From JARYLZ01 sp964388275 (lineage in GTDB: Bacteria > Bacteroidota > Ignavibacteria > SZUA-365), in the NCBI GenBank assembly GCA_964388275.1, contig CAYLZD010000044.1:1-23816 (forward strand): DNA of 23,816 bases, read 5' to 3'. Below are positions 8,236 through 15,982 of the stretch, piece by piece (positions within the stretch are counted from its first letter, which is position 1; every line of letters begins with the position of its first letter). The position numbers were made by a program, and so were the translations under genes. The notes below the pieces were generated by a model. The model was not told the DNA's origin and made no database searches. It saw only the letters and a list, made by a program, of their open reading frames with translations.

Positions 8236-9845
8236 AACTCGTAAAAATTCTCCCCTGTCTACCGGCGCTGATATGTTTGCAGGTCGGACACGGCCATGCT
8301 CAGCCGGTCCCGTTTTCCACGTCCAACCTGCCCGTTATCAGCATAGAAACCGGAGGAATCCCAATACTCGACGAGCCCAAATCGCCGGCGTATATCAGGG
8401 TATTTGACATGCCCGAAGGCGGGAACGGGATCGACGGTCAAACGCCGGCGCACGAGGGATGGATCGGCATCGAAACAAGAGGCAACTCCTCGCTTTACCA
8501 GCCTAAAAAGCAATACGGTTTCGAAACGCGTAATCCCGACGGCGCCGATACGGACGTATCCCTGCTCGGTATGCCGTCGGAGGAAGACTGGGTGCTTTCG
8601 AGCCCCTATGCTGACAAGACTCTGATAAGAAACGCCCTTGGGATGCACCTGGCGAGGGTGATGGGACGATATGCGAGCAGGACCGCATTCTGCGAACTCG
8701 TGATAGACGGAAGTTACCGCGGCGTGTATGTGCTGATGGAGCGCATCAAGCGCGGTCCGCACCGGGTGGACATCGCAAAGCTGAATCCCGATGAGAACGA
8801 AGGGGAAGCCGTATCGGGCGGATACATTTTCAAGATGGATCCCGGCAAGGGAAAACCGTTCGAAGGTTGGGCCGCTTCCTTCGATTCAACAGGCTATTTT
8901 TCCTACCTGTATCATTACCCGGAACCGAAGGACATCACACCGGAGCAAAGGGCTTATATCGTCACTTTCTTCCGGCAATTCGAAGACGCGACCAGTGCGC
9001 CCGATTTTGCGGATCCCGACAACGGCTGGCGGCGAATCGCCGACGCCCGGTCATTCGTCGATTATCTCCTGCTTCAGGAGCTCGCCAATAACGTCGACGG
9101 TTTTTCCTACAGCGTGTATTTCCACAAGGACAGAGACAGGCGCGACGGGCGCTTGAAGATGGGACCGGCATGGGACTTCTACTCGGCTTTCGGGAACTGC
9201 CACTACGCATGGGGATCGGCTTCGACAGGTTGGCGCATACACGCAGAAAGACGGCCGTTCTGGTGGCATAGGATGCTGGAAGACAAAGGATTCGTCCTCG
9301 ATGCGCAAAGCAGGTGGAAAAATCTGAGGAAGGAGGGATGGTCGAAAGAGTCGATTTTCGCCTTCATCGATTCCTTGACCGTCTTGCTGGATGAGGCCAA
9401 GGACAGGCATTTCCTCAAATGGAATCTGCTTGGACAATGGCGCTGGCCGAACGCGTATGTCGGAAAGACTTATGCCGATGAGATTTCCTTTCTCAAGCTA
9501 TGGCTGCGCGACCGCCTGGAGTGGATCGACCGGCATATCGATTCACTCTCGGCAAGGGTAATACGGCCCGTGCAGCAGGCGCATCACGAGATACTCTCCA
9601 TATTCCCGCATCCTTCGCGGCTGACGGCAAATGTCGAGTATGTGCTCGATGAATACGCGGACGCAGATCTCCTGCTGATAGACGCGCTGGGTCGCACCGT
9701 GTCCGTCATCCGGAGCGGGCTTCATGCCGCCGGAAGGCATCGCGCCGAAGCGGATTTGTCGGGTCTGCCCTCGGGAGTGTACGTTCTTCGTCTCATGGTC
9801 GCCGATGCGTCGATGGATTCGCGCGCGATTACAGTCATGAAATAG
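8232..9845 (+). CDS. CotH-family secreted protein with T9SS type A-like sorting domain, copy 2
   Basis: This 537-residue protein is a close tandem paralogue of the gene before it, colinear over the whole catalytic-fold region. A signal peptide is visible (MKLVKILPCLPALICLQV, cleavage near HGHA-Q). Shared blocks include TRGNSSLYQPKKQYGFETR, EEDWVLSSPYADKTLIRNAL, MGRYASRTAFCELVIDG, LMERIKRGPHRVDIAKLNP, NNVDGF and PFWWHRMLED. The motif that reads WDFD in copy 1 is WDFY here (bases 9171-9182), changing a possible metal-binding acidic residue; this position also varies in related proteins as I recall, so loss of activity is not certain. A ~85-residue sorting module (from ILSIFPHPSRL to LPSGVYVLRL) ends it. 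Its ATG overlaps the upstream stop (ATGA), so the pair is translationally coupled. Confidence 0.9.
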   Translation: MKLVKILPCLPALICLQVGHGHAQPVPFSTSNLPVISIETGGIPILDEPKSPAYIRVFDMPEGGNGIDGQTPAHEGWIGIETRGNSSLYQPKKQYGFETRNPDGADTDVSLLGMPSEEDWVLSSPYADKTLIRNALGMHLARVMGRYASRTAFCELVIDGSYRGVYVLMERIKRGPHRVDIAKLNPDENEGEAVSGGYIFKMDPGKGKPFEGWAASFDSTGYFSYLYHYPEPKDITPEQRAYIVTFFRQFEDATSAPDFADPDNGWRRIADARSFVDYLLLQELANNVDGFSYSVYFHKDRDRRDGRLKMGPAWDFYSAFGNCHYAWGSASTGWRIHAERRPFWWHRMLEDKGFVLDAQSRWKNLRKEGWSKESIFAFIDSLTVLLDEAKDRHFLKWNLLGQWRWPNAYVGKTYADEISFLKLWLRDRLEWIDRHIDSLSARVIRPVQQAHHEILSIFPHPSRLTANVEYVLDEYADADLLLIDALGRTVSVIRSGLHAAGRHRAEADLSGLPSGVYVLRLMVADASMDSRAITVMK

Positions 9846-9919
9846 CATCAGACATGACCCGTTCAGGCCTGCGATTATTCTCCTTGATTTCTCCGTTTGC
9901 TTCCTTCGCTGACGGATCG

Positions 9920-10609
9920 ATGATTCCGCGTGACGTTTTTCGACGTCCGTTTGGATCAATTCCATCCTCCGTATTTCGTTCTTTTGTCTTTTCGCTTCTT
10001 GTTGCGGTCCCGGACGTTAATCCGCTCAACGCCCAGACGTACGCGGCCGCCGGGGCGCAGTTCGGGATAAATCTGGCCGACGCGCACGCATCGCCTCTCG
10101 CCGACGGGGTGCGCACGTCCTCAAAAACCGGTCTTGTCGCGGGCGCGCTTCTCGACATAGGAGTCGGGGGAGCGTGGTCCGTTATGTTCGCTCCGAGATT
10201 CGTGGAAAGAGGCGCGGAATTGCGCTACCGCGACGCGCTCGTTGAAACCGCGCTGTATAATTACGTGGAGCTGCCGGTTTCGCTGAAGTACGCCTTCGAT
10301 TACGGACCGATACATCCATTTATTGCCGGAGGCGCGTCGATGGGCCTGCTCGTATCCGCGCGATACCGAACGGAATTCCAGCGCGGATATTCCACGCAGT
10401 ACGTCATGGAATCGAGCGAAATCCTCAGCGCTTCCGTGGAAGCGTGCGGCGGAGTGATCGCGGACGCAGGCGGCGGCTTCAGCTTCATAGGCATGATCTC
10501 GTACTCGCACGGATTGACCAACGCTCTCCGCCTCCCGGAAGCAGGAGAAGCAGCCGTCTGGCGCTCGCGGGATATTCTCATCGTCGCCGGCATGCTGTAC
10601 GGATTCTGA
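9920..10609 (+). CDS. Outer-membrane beta-barrel protein (PorT-like)
   Basis: A 229-residue protein from the ATG at 9920. A hydrophobic export signal (SFVFSLLVAVPDVNPLNA, then Q) is followed by alternating strands typical of small outer-membrane barrels: AAAGAQFGINLADAH, TGLVAGALLDIGVGGAWSVMFAPRFVERGAELRY, YNYVELPVSLKYAF, HPFIAGGASMGLLVSA, GGGFSFIGMISYSHGL and a final strand ending in aromatic F. The 'YVELPVSLKY...PFIAGGAS' segment is characteristic of the PorT/outer-membrane beta-barrel family. An earlier ATG at 9854, nine bases after the CotH copy 2 stop, is in frame but would give an overlong signal region. It is probably in one operon with the CotH pair and could help display or tether their products. 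Confidence 0.8.
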   Translation: MIPRDVFRRPFGSIPSSVFRSFVFSLLVAVPDVNPLNAQTYAAAGAQFGINLADAHASPLADGVRTSSKTGLVAGALLDIGVGGAWSVMFAPRFVERGAELRYRDALVETALYNYVELPVSLKYAFDYGPIHPFIAGGASMGLLVSARYRTEFQRGYSTQYVMESSEILSASVEACGGVIADAGGGFSFIGMISYSHGLTNALRLPEAGEAAVWRSRDILIVAGMLYGF

Positions 10610-10749
10610 GATCCATCCGCATCGAGCACCGCGTTATCGTGTCGCCCACGGCAGTCCTCGAAAGCGCGTCGGCGCCGAATTGAAAAACCGGGGCGATTTC
10701 CCGCACGAGCCGCGGGAGCATCGCGCGAAGCAGGCGCCGCCCAAGACGC

Positions 10750-12189
10750 TTATTCCGGTTTCTTCCCGAGCACGTCCTCCACGTCCAGCAGGCGGACTTT
10801 CCCGAGTTTCAACGCGCGCAGTCCGTACTCGATTTCCTTGCGGTCGCCCACGACAACTATTTCCACCCTTTCGGGATCCAGATACGCGCGCGCGACGCGC
10901 TGCACGTCCTCGCGCGTAACGGCGCGGATGCGTTCGGTGAATGAATTGAACAGGTCGTAAGGCAGTCCGAATTCCGCCAACTGCGCCAGCTCGACGGCCA
11001 TCTGACCGGCTGTTTCGAAACTGCCGGGATACCCGTAAGCGATGTAGTTCTTCGCCCTTTCCAGTTCTTGCTCCGGAACAGGCTCGAGCATGCCGCGCAG
11101 TTCTTTCATGAACTCAGCGACCGCCTTGTCCGTCACCGCGGTCTGCACCGCCGCGGCCGCGAGGAAAGGACCGGCGCTCCGCCTGAAAGAGAAAGAGGAT
11201 CTCGCTCCGTAGGTATAGCCGTGCTTCTCGCGCAAATTCTGATTCAACCGCGAGGCGAAGGAGCCGCCCAAAATCGTGTTCATCACCACGAGCGCGTAGT
11301 AGTCCTCCGTCAATCTGGGAACCCCGATGCGGCCGATGCGGATTTCGGACTGCGCGGCGCCGGGCTTGTGTACGAGGGTAATGCGGCGCGAAGAGACCTG
11401 CTTCGCCTCCGGGATCGAGGCCTGAACCGGCGGTCCCGACCTCCAGCTTCCGAAAAGCGACTGCAGCTTGGGAACGAGCGATGCGGCCGTCACGTCGCCG
11501 GCCGCTATCAGGACGGCCCCGCCCGCGTGATAATACTTCCCGTAAAACTCCCTCAGATTCTCGATTTTCATCGCGCGCAGGGATTTTTCCGTCCCTCCCG
11601 CCAGACGTCCGTAGGGATGGGAGTTCCCGTAAAGAACGGCATTGAATTGAATCGACGCCACGGCCCGGGCATCATCGTGCCATTGACGCAGCGACGTCAG
11701 CCGGTCCTTGCGAAGCCGTTCCAGCTCCTGCGGGGGAAAATCCGGCTGCAGGACAACGTCGGCGAAAAGCGGCAGCGCTTCTTCGAGCTTCGAAAGCGGC
11801 GTGAAAAGGGAGATCACGGCGGTATGATACCCGGCCGATGCTCCGATGCTCGCGCCCAGAAAGTCGATCTCGTCGGCGAGTTCCAGAGCGCTCCGCCCTG
11901 CCGCGCCTTCGGTCAGCATGGACGCGGTCATGGACGCGAGTCCGGGCGTCGCGTCCGGATCGTGGGCGGTTCCGGCCTCCACCATCAAACGCAGCTCCAC
12001 GAGAGGCACATCGTGTTTTTCCACGATCAGCACCGGCATTCCGTTCGACAGCTTCATGCTCTGCACGGCGGGCAACCTGAGCGGAAGCGGAGGGCCCGGC
12101 GGCGGCGGCGCGCTGCGATCCGGGATCTGCGCCGGCAGGAACAGGGGTTGAAACAACAGACATAGCGCGAATGCGGCGAACTTTTTCAT
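10750..12189 (-). CDS. M16 family metallopeptidase-like protein lacking the HXXEH zinc motif
   Basis: A 479-residue exported protein with a signal peptide (MKKFAAFALCLLFQPLFLPA, then QIPD). It has the M16 fold: an LSNGMPVLIVEKHDVPLVELRLMVEAGTAHDP strand block, a VVLQPDFPPQELERLRK helix, GNSHPYGR and a C-terminal half with HGYTYGARSSFSFRRSAGPF carrying the conserved Y and R of the substrate-binding side. Where active members have HXXEH it reads GLASMTASMLTEG, so it cannot bind zinc in the usual way. Two-subunit bacterial M16 proteases consist of one catalytic and one such non-catalytic chain, and the gene overlaps the catalytic partner upstream by four bases. An excellent ribosome site (AGGAGGAG) sits four bases before its ATG. 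Confidence 0.93.
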   Translation of the reverse strand: MKKFAAFALCLLFQPLFLPAQIPDRSAPPPPGPPLPLRLPAVQSMKLSNGMPVLIVEKHDVPLVELRLMVEAGTAHDPDATPGLASMTASMLTEGAAGRSALELADEIDFLGASIGASAGYHTAVISLFTPLSKLEEALPLFADVVLQPDFPPQELERLRKDRLTSLRQWHDDARAVASIQFNAVLYGNSHPYGRLAGGTEKSLRAMKIENLREFYGKYYHAGGAVLIAAGDVTAASLVPKLQSLFGSWRSGPPVQASIPEAKQVSSRRITLVHKPGAAQSEIRIGRIGVPRLTEDYYALVVMNTILGGSFASRLNQNLREKHGYTYGARSSFSFRRSAGPFLAAAAVQTAVTDKAVAEFMKELRGMLEPVPEQELERAKNYIAYGYPGSFETAGQMAVELAQLAEFGLPYDLFNSFTERIRAVTREDVQRVARAYLDPERVEIVVVGDRKEIEYGLRALKLGKVRLLDVEDVLGKKPE

Positions 12190-13553
12190 TTTACTCCTCC
12201 TATCTTTTCGGCGGCGAGTCCCCGCTTCCCCTCGGGCACCACGCTCATGACAAGACGCGCGTCGTCGCGCAGGAATGTAACCGCCGCGGCGCGGAGATCG
12301 CCTGCGTCAGAGGCACGGTAACGCGAAAGATCCTCGTTGAAATAATCGGGGTTGCCTGTCCGGATAAAGTAGCTGTTCAGCATGTCCGCCTTGCCTCCGA
12401 ACCCGCCGACGCGTTGCAGCCTTGAAAGAAATGAGGCCTCGTTCTGGTTCACCGCGCGTTGGAGTTCGCGTCCGGCCGGCGCTTCGGCTTTCAAACGGTC
12501 GATTTCCGCCTGTATTACGCGCTCCAGCTCCGACAGCCCGATTCCGGCTCTCGCCGTCGCGGTAATGAGAAAGGAAGAGCCCAAGGCGCGCGAGCCCTGA
12601 TAGGCGGACACGTCCTGAGCTATCTGCAGTTCATGGACAAGCTTCTTGTAGAGTCGCGAATTCTTGCCGCCGGCCAGCACCGATGCCAGCAAATCCATCT
12701 CGGCGTCTCCAGGAGTGAAGATTGCCGGCGTATGCCAGGCCATCGTGAGGCGCGGCAGGGAAACCTTGTCCTCGAGCACGAGGCGTTTCTCGGCGGACAG
12801 AAATGCCGCGGGAGGATCCATCGGCGGGACCGGCTTGCCGGCCGCTATGCCGCCGAACCATTTTTTCACCGCACGCAAGGCGACAGCCGTGTCGATGGCG
12901 CCGGCCACGACCAGGCTGGCGTTGTTCGGTATGTAATAGGTGCGGAAGAACTCGACCACATCCTCGAAACTCGCGGCTGTCAAATCCTCCATCGAACCGA
13001 TGACAGGCCATCGATACGGATGTCCTTCCGGATAGAGCTCCTCGTTCAGCCGAATCCACGACATTCCGTAAGGCCGGTTTTCGTAGGACTGCCGCCGCTC
13101 GTTCTTGACCACGCTGCGCTGGCCGTCGAGCTTCTCCTGAGTCATAGCGTCCACGAGATACCCGAGACGGTCCGAATCCAGAAAGAGGGCCCGTTCGAGC
13201 GCGTTCGCGGGCAAAGTGATCCAGTAATTGGTCCTGTCGTTGTTCGTCGATCCGTTATTGTCGCCGCCGACTTCCTCGAGCCATTCGTCGAACTTCCCTT
13301 CCGGCACATTTTTCGATCCCTCGAACATCAGATGCTCGAAAAGATGCGCGAAGCCGGTGCGGCCGGGTTTTTCGCTCGCTGAACCCACATTGTAATAGAT
13401 GTTCACACTCACCATCGGGAGAGTCCTGTCGACGTGAAAAATCACGTTGAGACCGTTATCGAGCACGTGGCGGGTATAGGGGACTTTCAAACTAGTCTCC
13501 TGGGCCGTTGCCGAAACGGCCAGCAACAGGATCAGGAATGCTCCTTTTTTCAT
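12186..13553 (-). CDS. M16 family zinc metallopeptidase, catalytic subunit
   Basis: A 455-residue exported protease with a signal peptide (MKKGAFLILLLAVSATA, then QE). The inverted zinc motif HLFEH is at residues 70-74, and the distal zinc ligand glutamate is in VVKNERRQ (E152, 78 residues after the last His), the normal M16 spacing. The GFAHLFEHLMFEGSKN block, GSTNNDRTNYW and HPYRWPVIGS are all family features, as is the second M16 lobe. It very likely degrades peptides in the periplasm as a heterodimer with the product of the following overlapping gene. The ATG has GAGG about 9 bases upstream. The gene lies 76 bases after the HEAT-cyclophilin gene on the same strand, so all three may be co-transcribed. 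Confidence 0.95.
   Translation of the reverse strand: MKKGAFLILLLAVSATAQETSLKVPYTRHVLDNGLNVIFHVDRTLPMVSVNIYYNVGSASEKPGRTGFAHLFEHLMFEGSKNVPEGKFDEWLEEVGGDNNGSTNNDRTNYWITLPANALERALFLDSDRLGYLVDAMTQEKLDGQRSVVKNERRQSYENRPYGMSWIRLNEELYPEGHPYRWPVIGSMEDLTAASFEDVVEFFRTYYIPNNASLVVAGAIDTAVALRAVKKWFGGIAAGKPVPPMDPPAAFLSAEKRLVLEDKVSLPRLTMAWHTPAIFTPGDAEMDLLASVLAGGKNSRLYKKLVHELQIAQDVSAYQGSRALGSSFLITATARAGIGLSELERVIQAEIDRLKAEAPAGRELQRAVNQNEASFLSRLQRVGGFGGKADMLNSYFIRTGNPDYFNEDLSRYRASDAGDLRAAAVTFLRDDARLVMSVVPEGKRGLAAEKIGGVK
12194..12201 (-). promoter_or_regulatory. Strong Shine-Dalgarno inside the end of the catalytic M16 gene
   Basis: The minus strand reads AGGAGGAG then TAAA then ATG. The ribosome site is made of the last codons (Gly-Gly-Val-Lys) of the catalytic subunit, and the ATGA overlaps its TGA stop. 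This fixes the start of the non-catalytic subunit at 12189 and predicts coupled, near-equal translation of the two chains. Confidence 0.7.
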
Positions 13554-13629
13554 TGGATTTGCCTCATTTGCTGTGATTGCCTTCTATCGAGATAATATCA
13601 CCTGTTCTCTGAGAATCTGCCGGCACGTC

Positions 13630-15759
13630 TCATCGCGGGATCCGCGAAACAGGCACATCGTCCACACGGACGGAGATGATTTTATCCCCGACCCGCAGAC
13701 GATCCGCCGCATCCATGCCCTCGATCACGCGGCCGAACACCGTGTAGCGCCCGTCGAGATGCGGCGCTTCGGAATGCATGATGAAGAACTGCGAACCTTC
13801 GGTATCCTTTCCCGCCGACGCCATGCCGACCGCACCGCGCTCGAATTTCAGTCTCGAGAATTCGGACCGCAAGGTGAACGCCGGCCCTCCGGTCCCGTCG
13901 CCGCGCGGATCTCCTCCCTGCGCCACGAAATTCGGAACCACCCTGTGAAAGTTCAAACCGTCGTAGAAGCCGCTGCGGACGAGACGCAGAACGGCCAGCA
14001 CGGTGAACGGCGCTTCGTCCGGCAGCAGGAGAATGCCGATTTCGCCCCGCGTACTGCGCAGGCGCAGAACCGGCCCGCCCTTGAAGGCGAGCAAGGGCGA
14101 CCAATCGACGGAGGCGCGCCGGCCCGGGGGTCTTTCCTCGATGGAAACGCCGATACTTCGCAGCGCCGAAACGGCTGCCGCCCGCACCGGACCGACATCG
14201 CTGACGGCATAAGGCAATACTCGCTTCGTCACCGCCGTATCCTTGAGGCGCTCCAATGTTTTCAGCAACGCTATCACCGTCTCCGCGTCCACAACAGGCG
14301 AGAACCCGCCGAGGGCCTCGAGTATTTCCGCCGAGCGCGCGGGTTCGGCGACTGCCGGATCACACAGTCCTTCCGCTATCGCCTGTACCGCTGCCGCGTT
14401 GTTCGCCTCCCGCGAGTGAGCGCGGAGCGCGCCCAGGGCCAGGTTCCGGAATTCCCGGTCGGCCGAGCTGTCGGCGCTGCCGCGCAATCCTCTTTCCCGC
14501 CGCAGTTTCCAGAGCAGCATCCAGGAAGCCGCCGCGGCTGCCGCGATGCGCCGCTCCTGCGAAAGCAGGAGTTCACCGATCCATTCGACCGTCGCCGCGT
14601 CAGCGCGCCCAAGCTTCACCGCGATCGGCCCCGCGGCGGCGACCGCGGCGATCGGCGGATCGTCCTGACTCCTCCAACCCGCTATCACGTCTCTCGCGAA
14701 CTCGGGGAATGCCGCGGCGAGGGCGCTGATCGCTTCATTGCGCAGATCGGCGTCGCGGCAGGTGTCGATCATTTTTTTCAGGACGGCCGCCGTGCGCGGA
14801 TCCGCCTTCGCCGCGCCCAGCGCTTGCGCCGCGGCTTTTACCGTCTGATAATCCGCCGACTGCAACTGCAGGCGCAGCGCGTGGGCCACCCTTCTTCCGC
14901 CCGCGGGCAGAAACGACAAGGCCGCGAGCGAGCGCAACGCATTGACTCGGGCGCCGGTTACGCTGTCGCCGGGCATCGCCGTGAGCGGCTCGATCAGCGA
15001 CGGATGTTTGGCGCGGCCCGCGGCGGCTGCGGCGAAGATGCGCGTCCGGGCGTCGGATGAAGCCAATGCCCGGAGGATCACCGGCACATGCGGCGCCAGA
15101 ATACTGCTGTCCCCGACTCTGAACAGGCCATACAGGGAATAACGGCGGGCGGCCGATCCTCCGCTCGCGTTTTCGTAGCGGATGAAGATATTCGCAAGCC
15201 TTTCGGCCGCCTCCGCCGACCGGAATCCACGCACCGCGAAACGCGAGATCGACAGCGCCTGCGACGCGGCCTCGCCGGCGCCGGCGGCGTCGATTCCCGC
15301 GATCACCGACAGCGCAAAATGCCCTCCGAAATCTCCAATGGCTTCCATCAGGGCGGCGCGCGCGGCTTCATCTTCTTCCAGTTTCAGAAGATCCGTGACT
15401 TCCCTGTCGCGCGAGATGCCCGTATCAGTCCCCCGCAGCGTCTGTCCCAGCGCGAAGGCGGCCGCGGCGCGCGATCGAGGGACACCGGTTTTCAGGACTT
15501 CCAGCAACGCGGGCACGGTGGACGGATCCTGCAAGCTGCCCAAGGCGAGAAGCGCCCTCTCGGCCACCGCGTCCGACTCGCCGAGCATGGACAGCAATAC
15601 AGCTGCATCGCGCGCGTCGGCCGCCTCGAATACGGCTCTGTATTCGGGATGCCGCAGGAGATCCTGACCCTGCACCGTGCAAACAGACAGCGGAACGAGA
15701 AGCGCGCAGCGGCAGGCGGCGCGCAGGCGGCGCATGACAGGCGGGAGAATGGGCTTCAT
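13630..15759 (-). CDS. Exported HEAT-repeat protein fused to a cyclophilin-type peptidyl-prolyl isomerase
   Basis: About 709 residues from the ATG at 15759; a GTG at 15777 and an ATG at 15735 are in-frame alternatives, the latter giving a compact signal peptide (MRRLRAACRCALLVPLSV, cleaved near VQG-Q). Residues ~25-540 are alanine- and leucine-rich helical repeats of the HEAT type (e.g. ERALLALGSLQDPSTVPALL, DARTRIFAAAAAGRAKHP), a scaffold for binding other proteins. The last ~145 residues are a cyclophilin domain starting STRGEIGILLLPDEAP, with FHRVVPNFVAQGGDP and GSQFFIMHS; the catalytic Arg, Phe and Gln positions are kept, and the CypA tryptophan position is not. It probably catalyses proline isomerisation in the periplasm, on clients held by the HEAT part. 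The M16 pair follows on the same strand. Confidence 0.92.
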   Translation of the reverse strand: MKPILPPVMRRLRAACRCALLVPLSVCTVQGQDLLRHPEYRAVFEAADARDAAVLLSMLGESDAVAERALLALGSLQDPSTVPALLEVLKTGVPRSRAAAAFALGQTLRGTDTGISRDREVTDLLKLEEDEAARAALMEAIGDFGGHFALSVIAGIDAAGAGEAASQALSISRFAVRGFRSAEAAERLANIFIRYENASGGSAARRYSLYGLFRVGDSSILAPHVPVILRALASSDARTRIFAAAAAGRAKHPSLIEPLTAMPGDSVTGARVNALRSLAALSFLPAGGRRVAHALRLQLQSADYQTVKAAAQALGAAKADPRTAAVLKKMIDTCRDADLRNEAISALAAAFPEFARDVIAGWRSQDDPPIAAVAAAGPIAVKLGRADAATVEWIGELLLSQERRIAAAAAASWMLLWKLRRERGLRGSADSSADREFRNLALGALRAHSREANNAAAVQAIAEGLCDPAVAEPARSAEILEALGGFSPVVDAETVIALLKTLERLKDTAVTKRVLPYAVSDVGPVRAAAVSALRSIGVSIEERPPGRRASVDWSPLLAFKGGPVLRLRSTRGEIGILLLPDEAPFTVLAVLRLVRSGFYDGLNFHRVVPNFVAQGGDPRGDGTGGPAFTLRSEFSRLKFERGAVGMASAGKDTEGSQFFIMHSEAPHLDGRYTVFGRVIEGMDAADRLRVGDKIISVRVDDVPVSRIPR

Positions 15760-15863
15760 TAATATACTGGAGAGCACGTCGGAAATTCAGTCATACGGAA
15801 ATGGCGAAGCCCGGTTTCGTATCCGCGGGCGGCCGCGCTAAATATAGTCAACCCGCGGTTCAG

Positions 15864-15885
15864 CCGGTGAAATCTTTTCAACCGG
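15864..15885. promoter_or_regulatory. Imperfect inverted repeat in the HEAT-cyclophilin/PAS divergent gap
   Basis: The arms CCGGTGAAA and TTTCAACCGG pair over nine bases with one bulged A around a TCT centre. It sits in the 205-base region between two divergently transcribed genes, where an operator would be expected, but no regulator is identified. Confidence 0.3.
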
Positions 15886-15901
15886 AGGAACGTACGCTTC
15901 G

Positions 15902-15932
15902 TTGAATTAAAGCCTCCATATATCGTATTTTC
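15902..15932 (+). promoter_or_regulatory. Weak promoter-like sequence upstream of the PAS gene
   Basis: TTG (15902-15904) is followed after 21 bases by TATTTTC (15926-15932), about 50 bases before the ATG. It partly resembles a Bacteroidota -33/-7 pair, in a locally AT-rich patch. Confidence 0.2.
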
Positions 15933-15982
15933 ACTGATCCCGCAGCCGAGCGGGAAGCCGCATAAACATACGAGGGAAGAAC

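Noticed and set aside
10610..10749. Small gene or RNA between the barrel gene and the M16 pair
   Set aside because: The 140-base convergent gap has no ribosome site, coding pattern or stable T-tailed hairpin that I could support.
11068..12165. 365-codon plus-strand frame across the non-catalytic M16 gene
   Set aside because: Antisense to a gene with signal peptide and M16 motifs; the product is Arg-rich and featureless.
13573..15060. 495-codon open frame on the plus strand across the HEAT-cyclophilin gene
   Set aside because: Antisense shadow; the Arg/Gly/Gln-rich product has no recognisable features, while the opposite strand has a clear cyclophilin.
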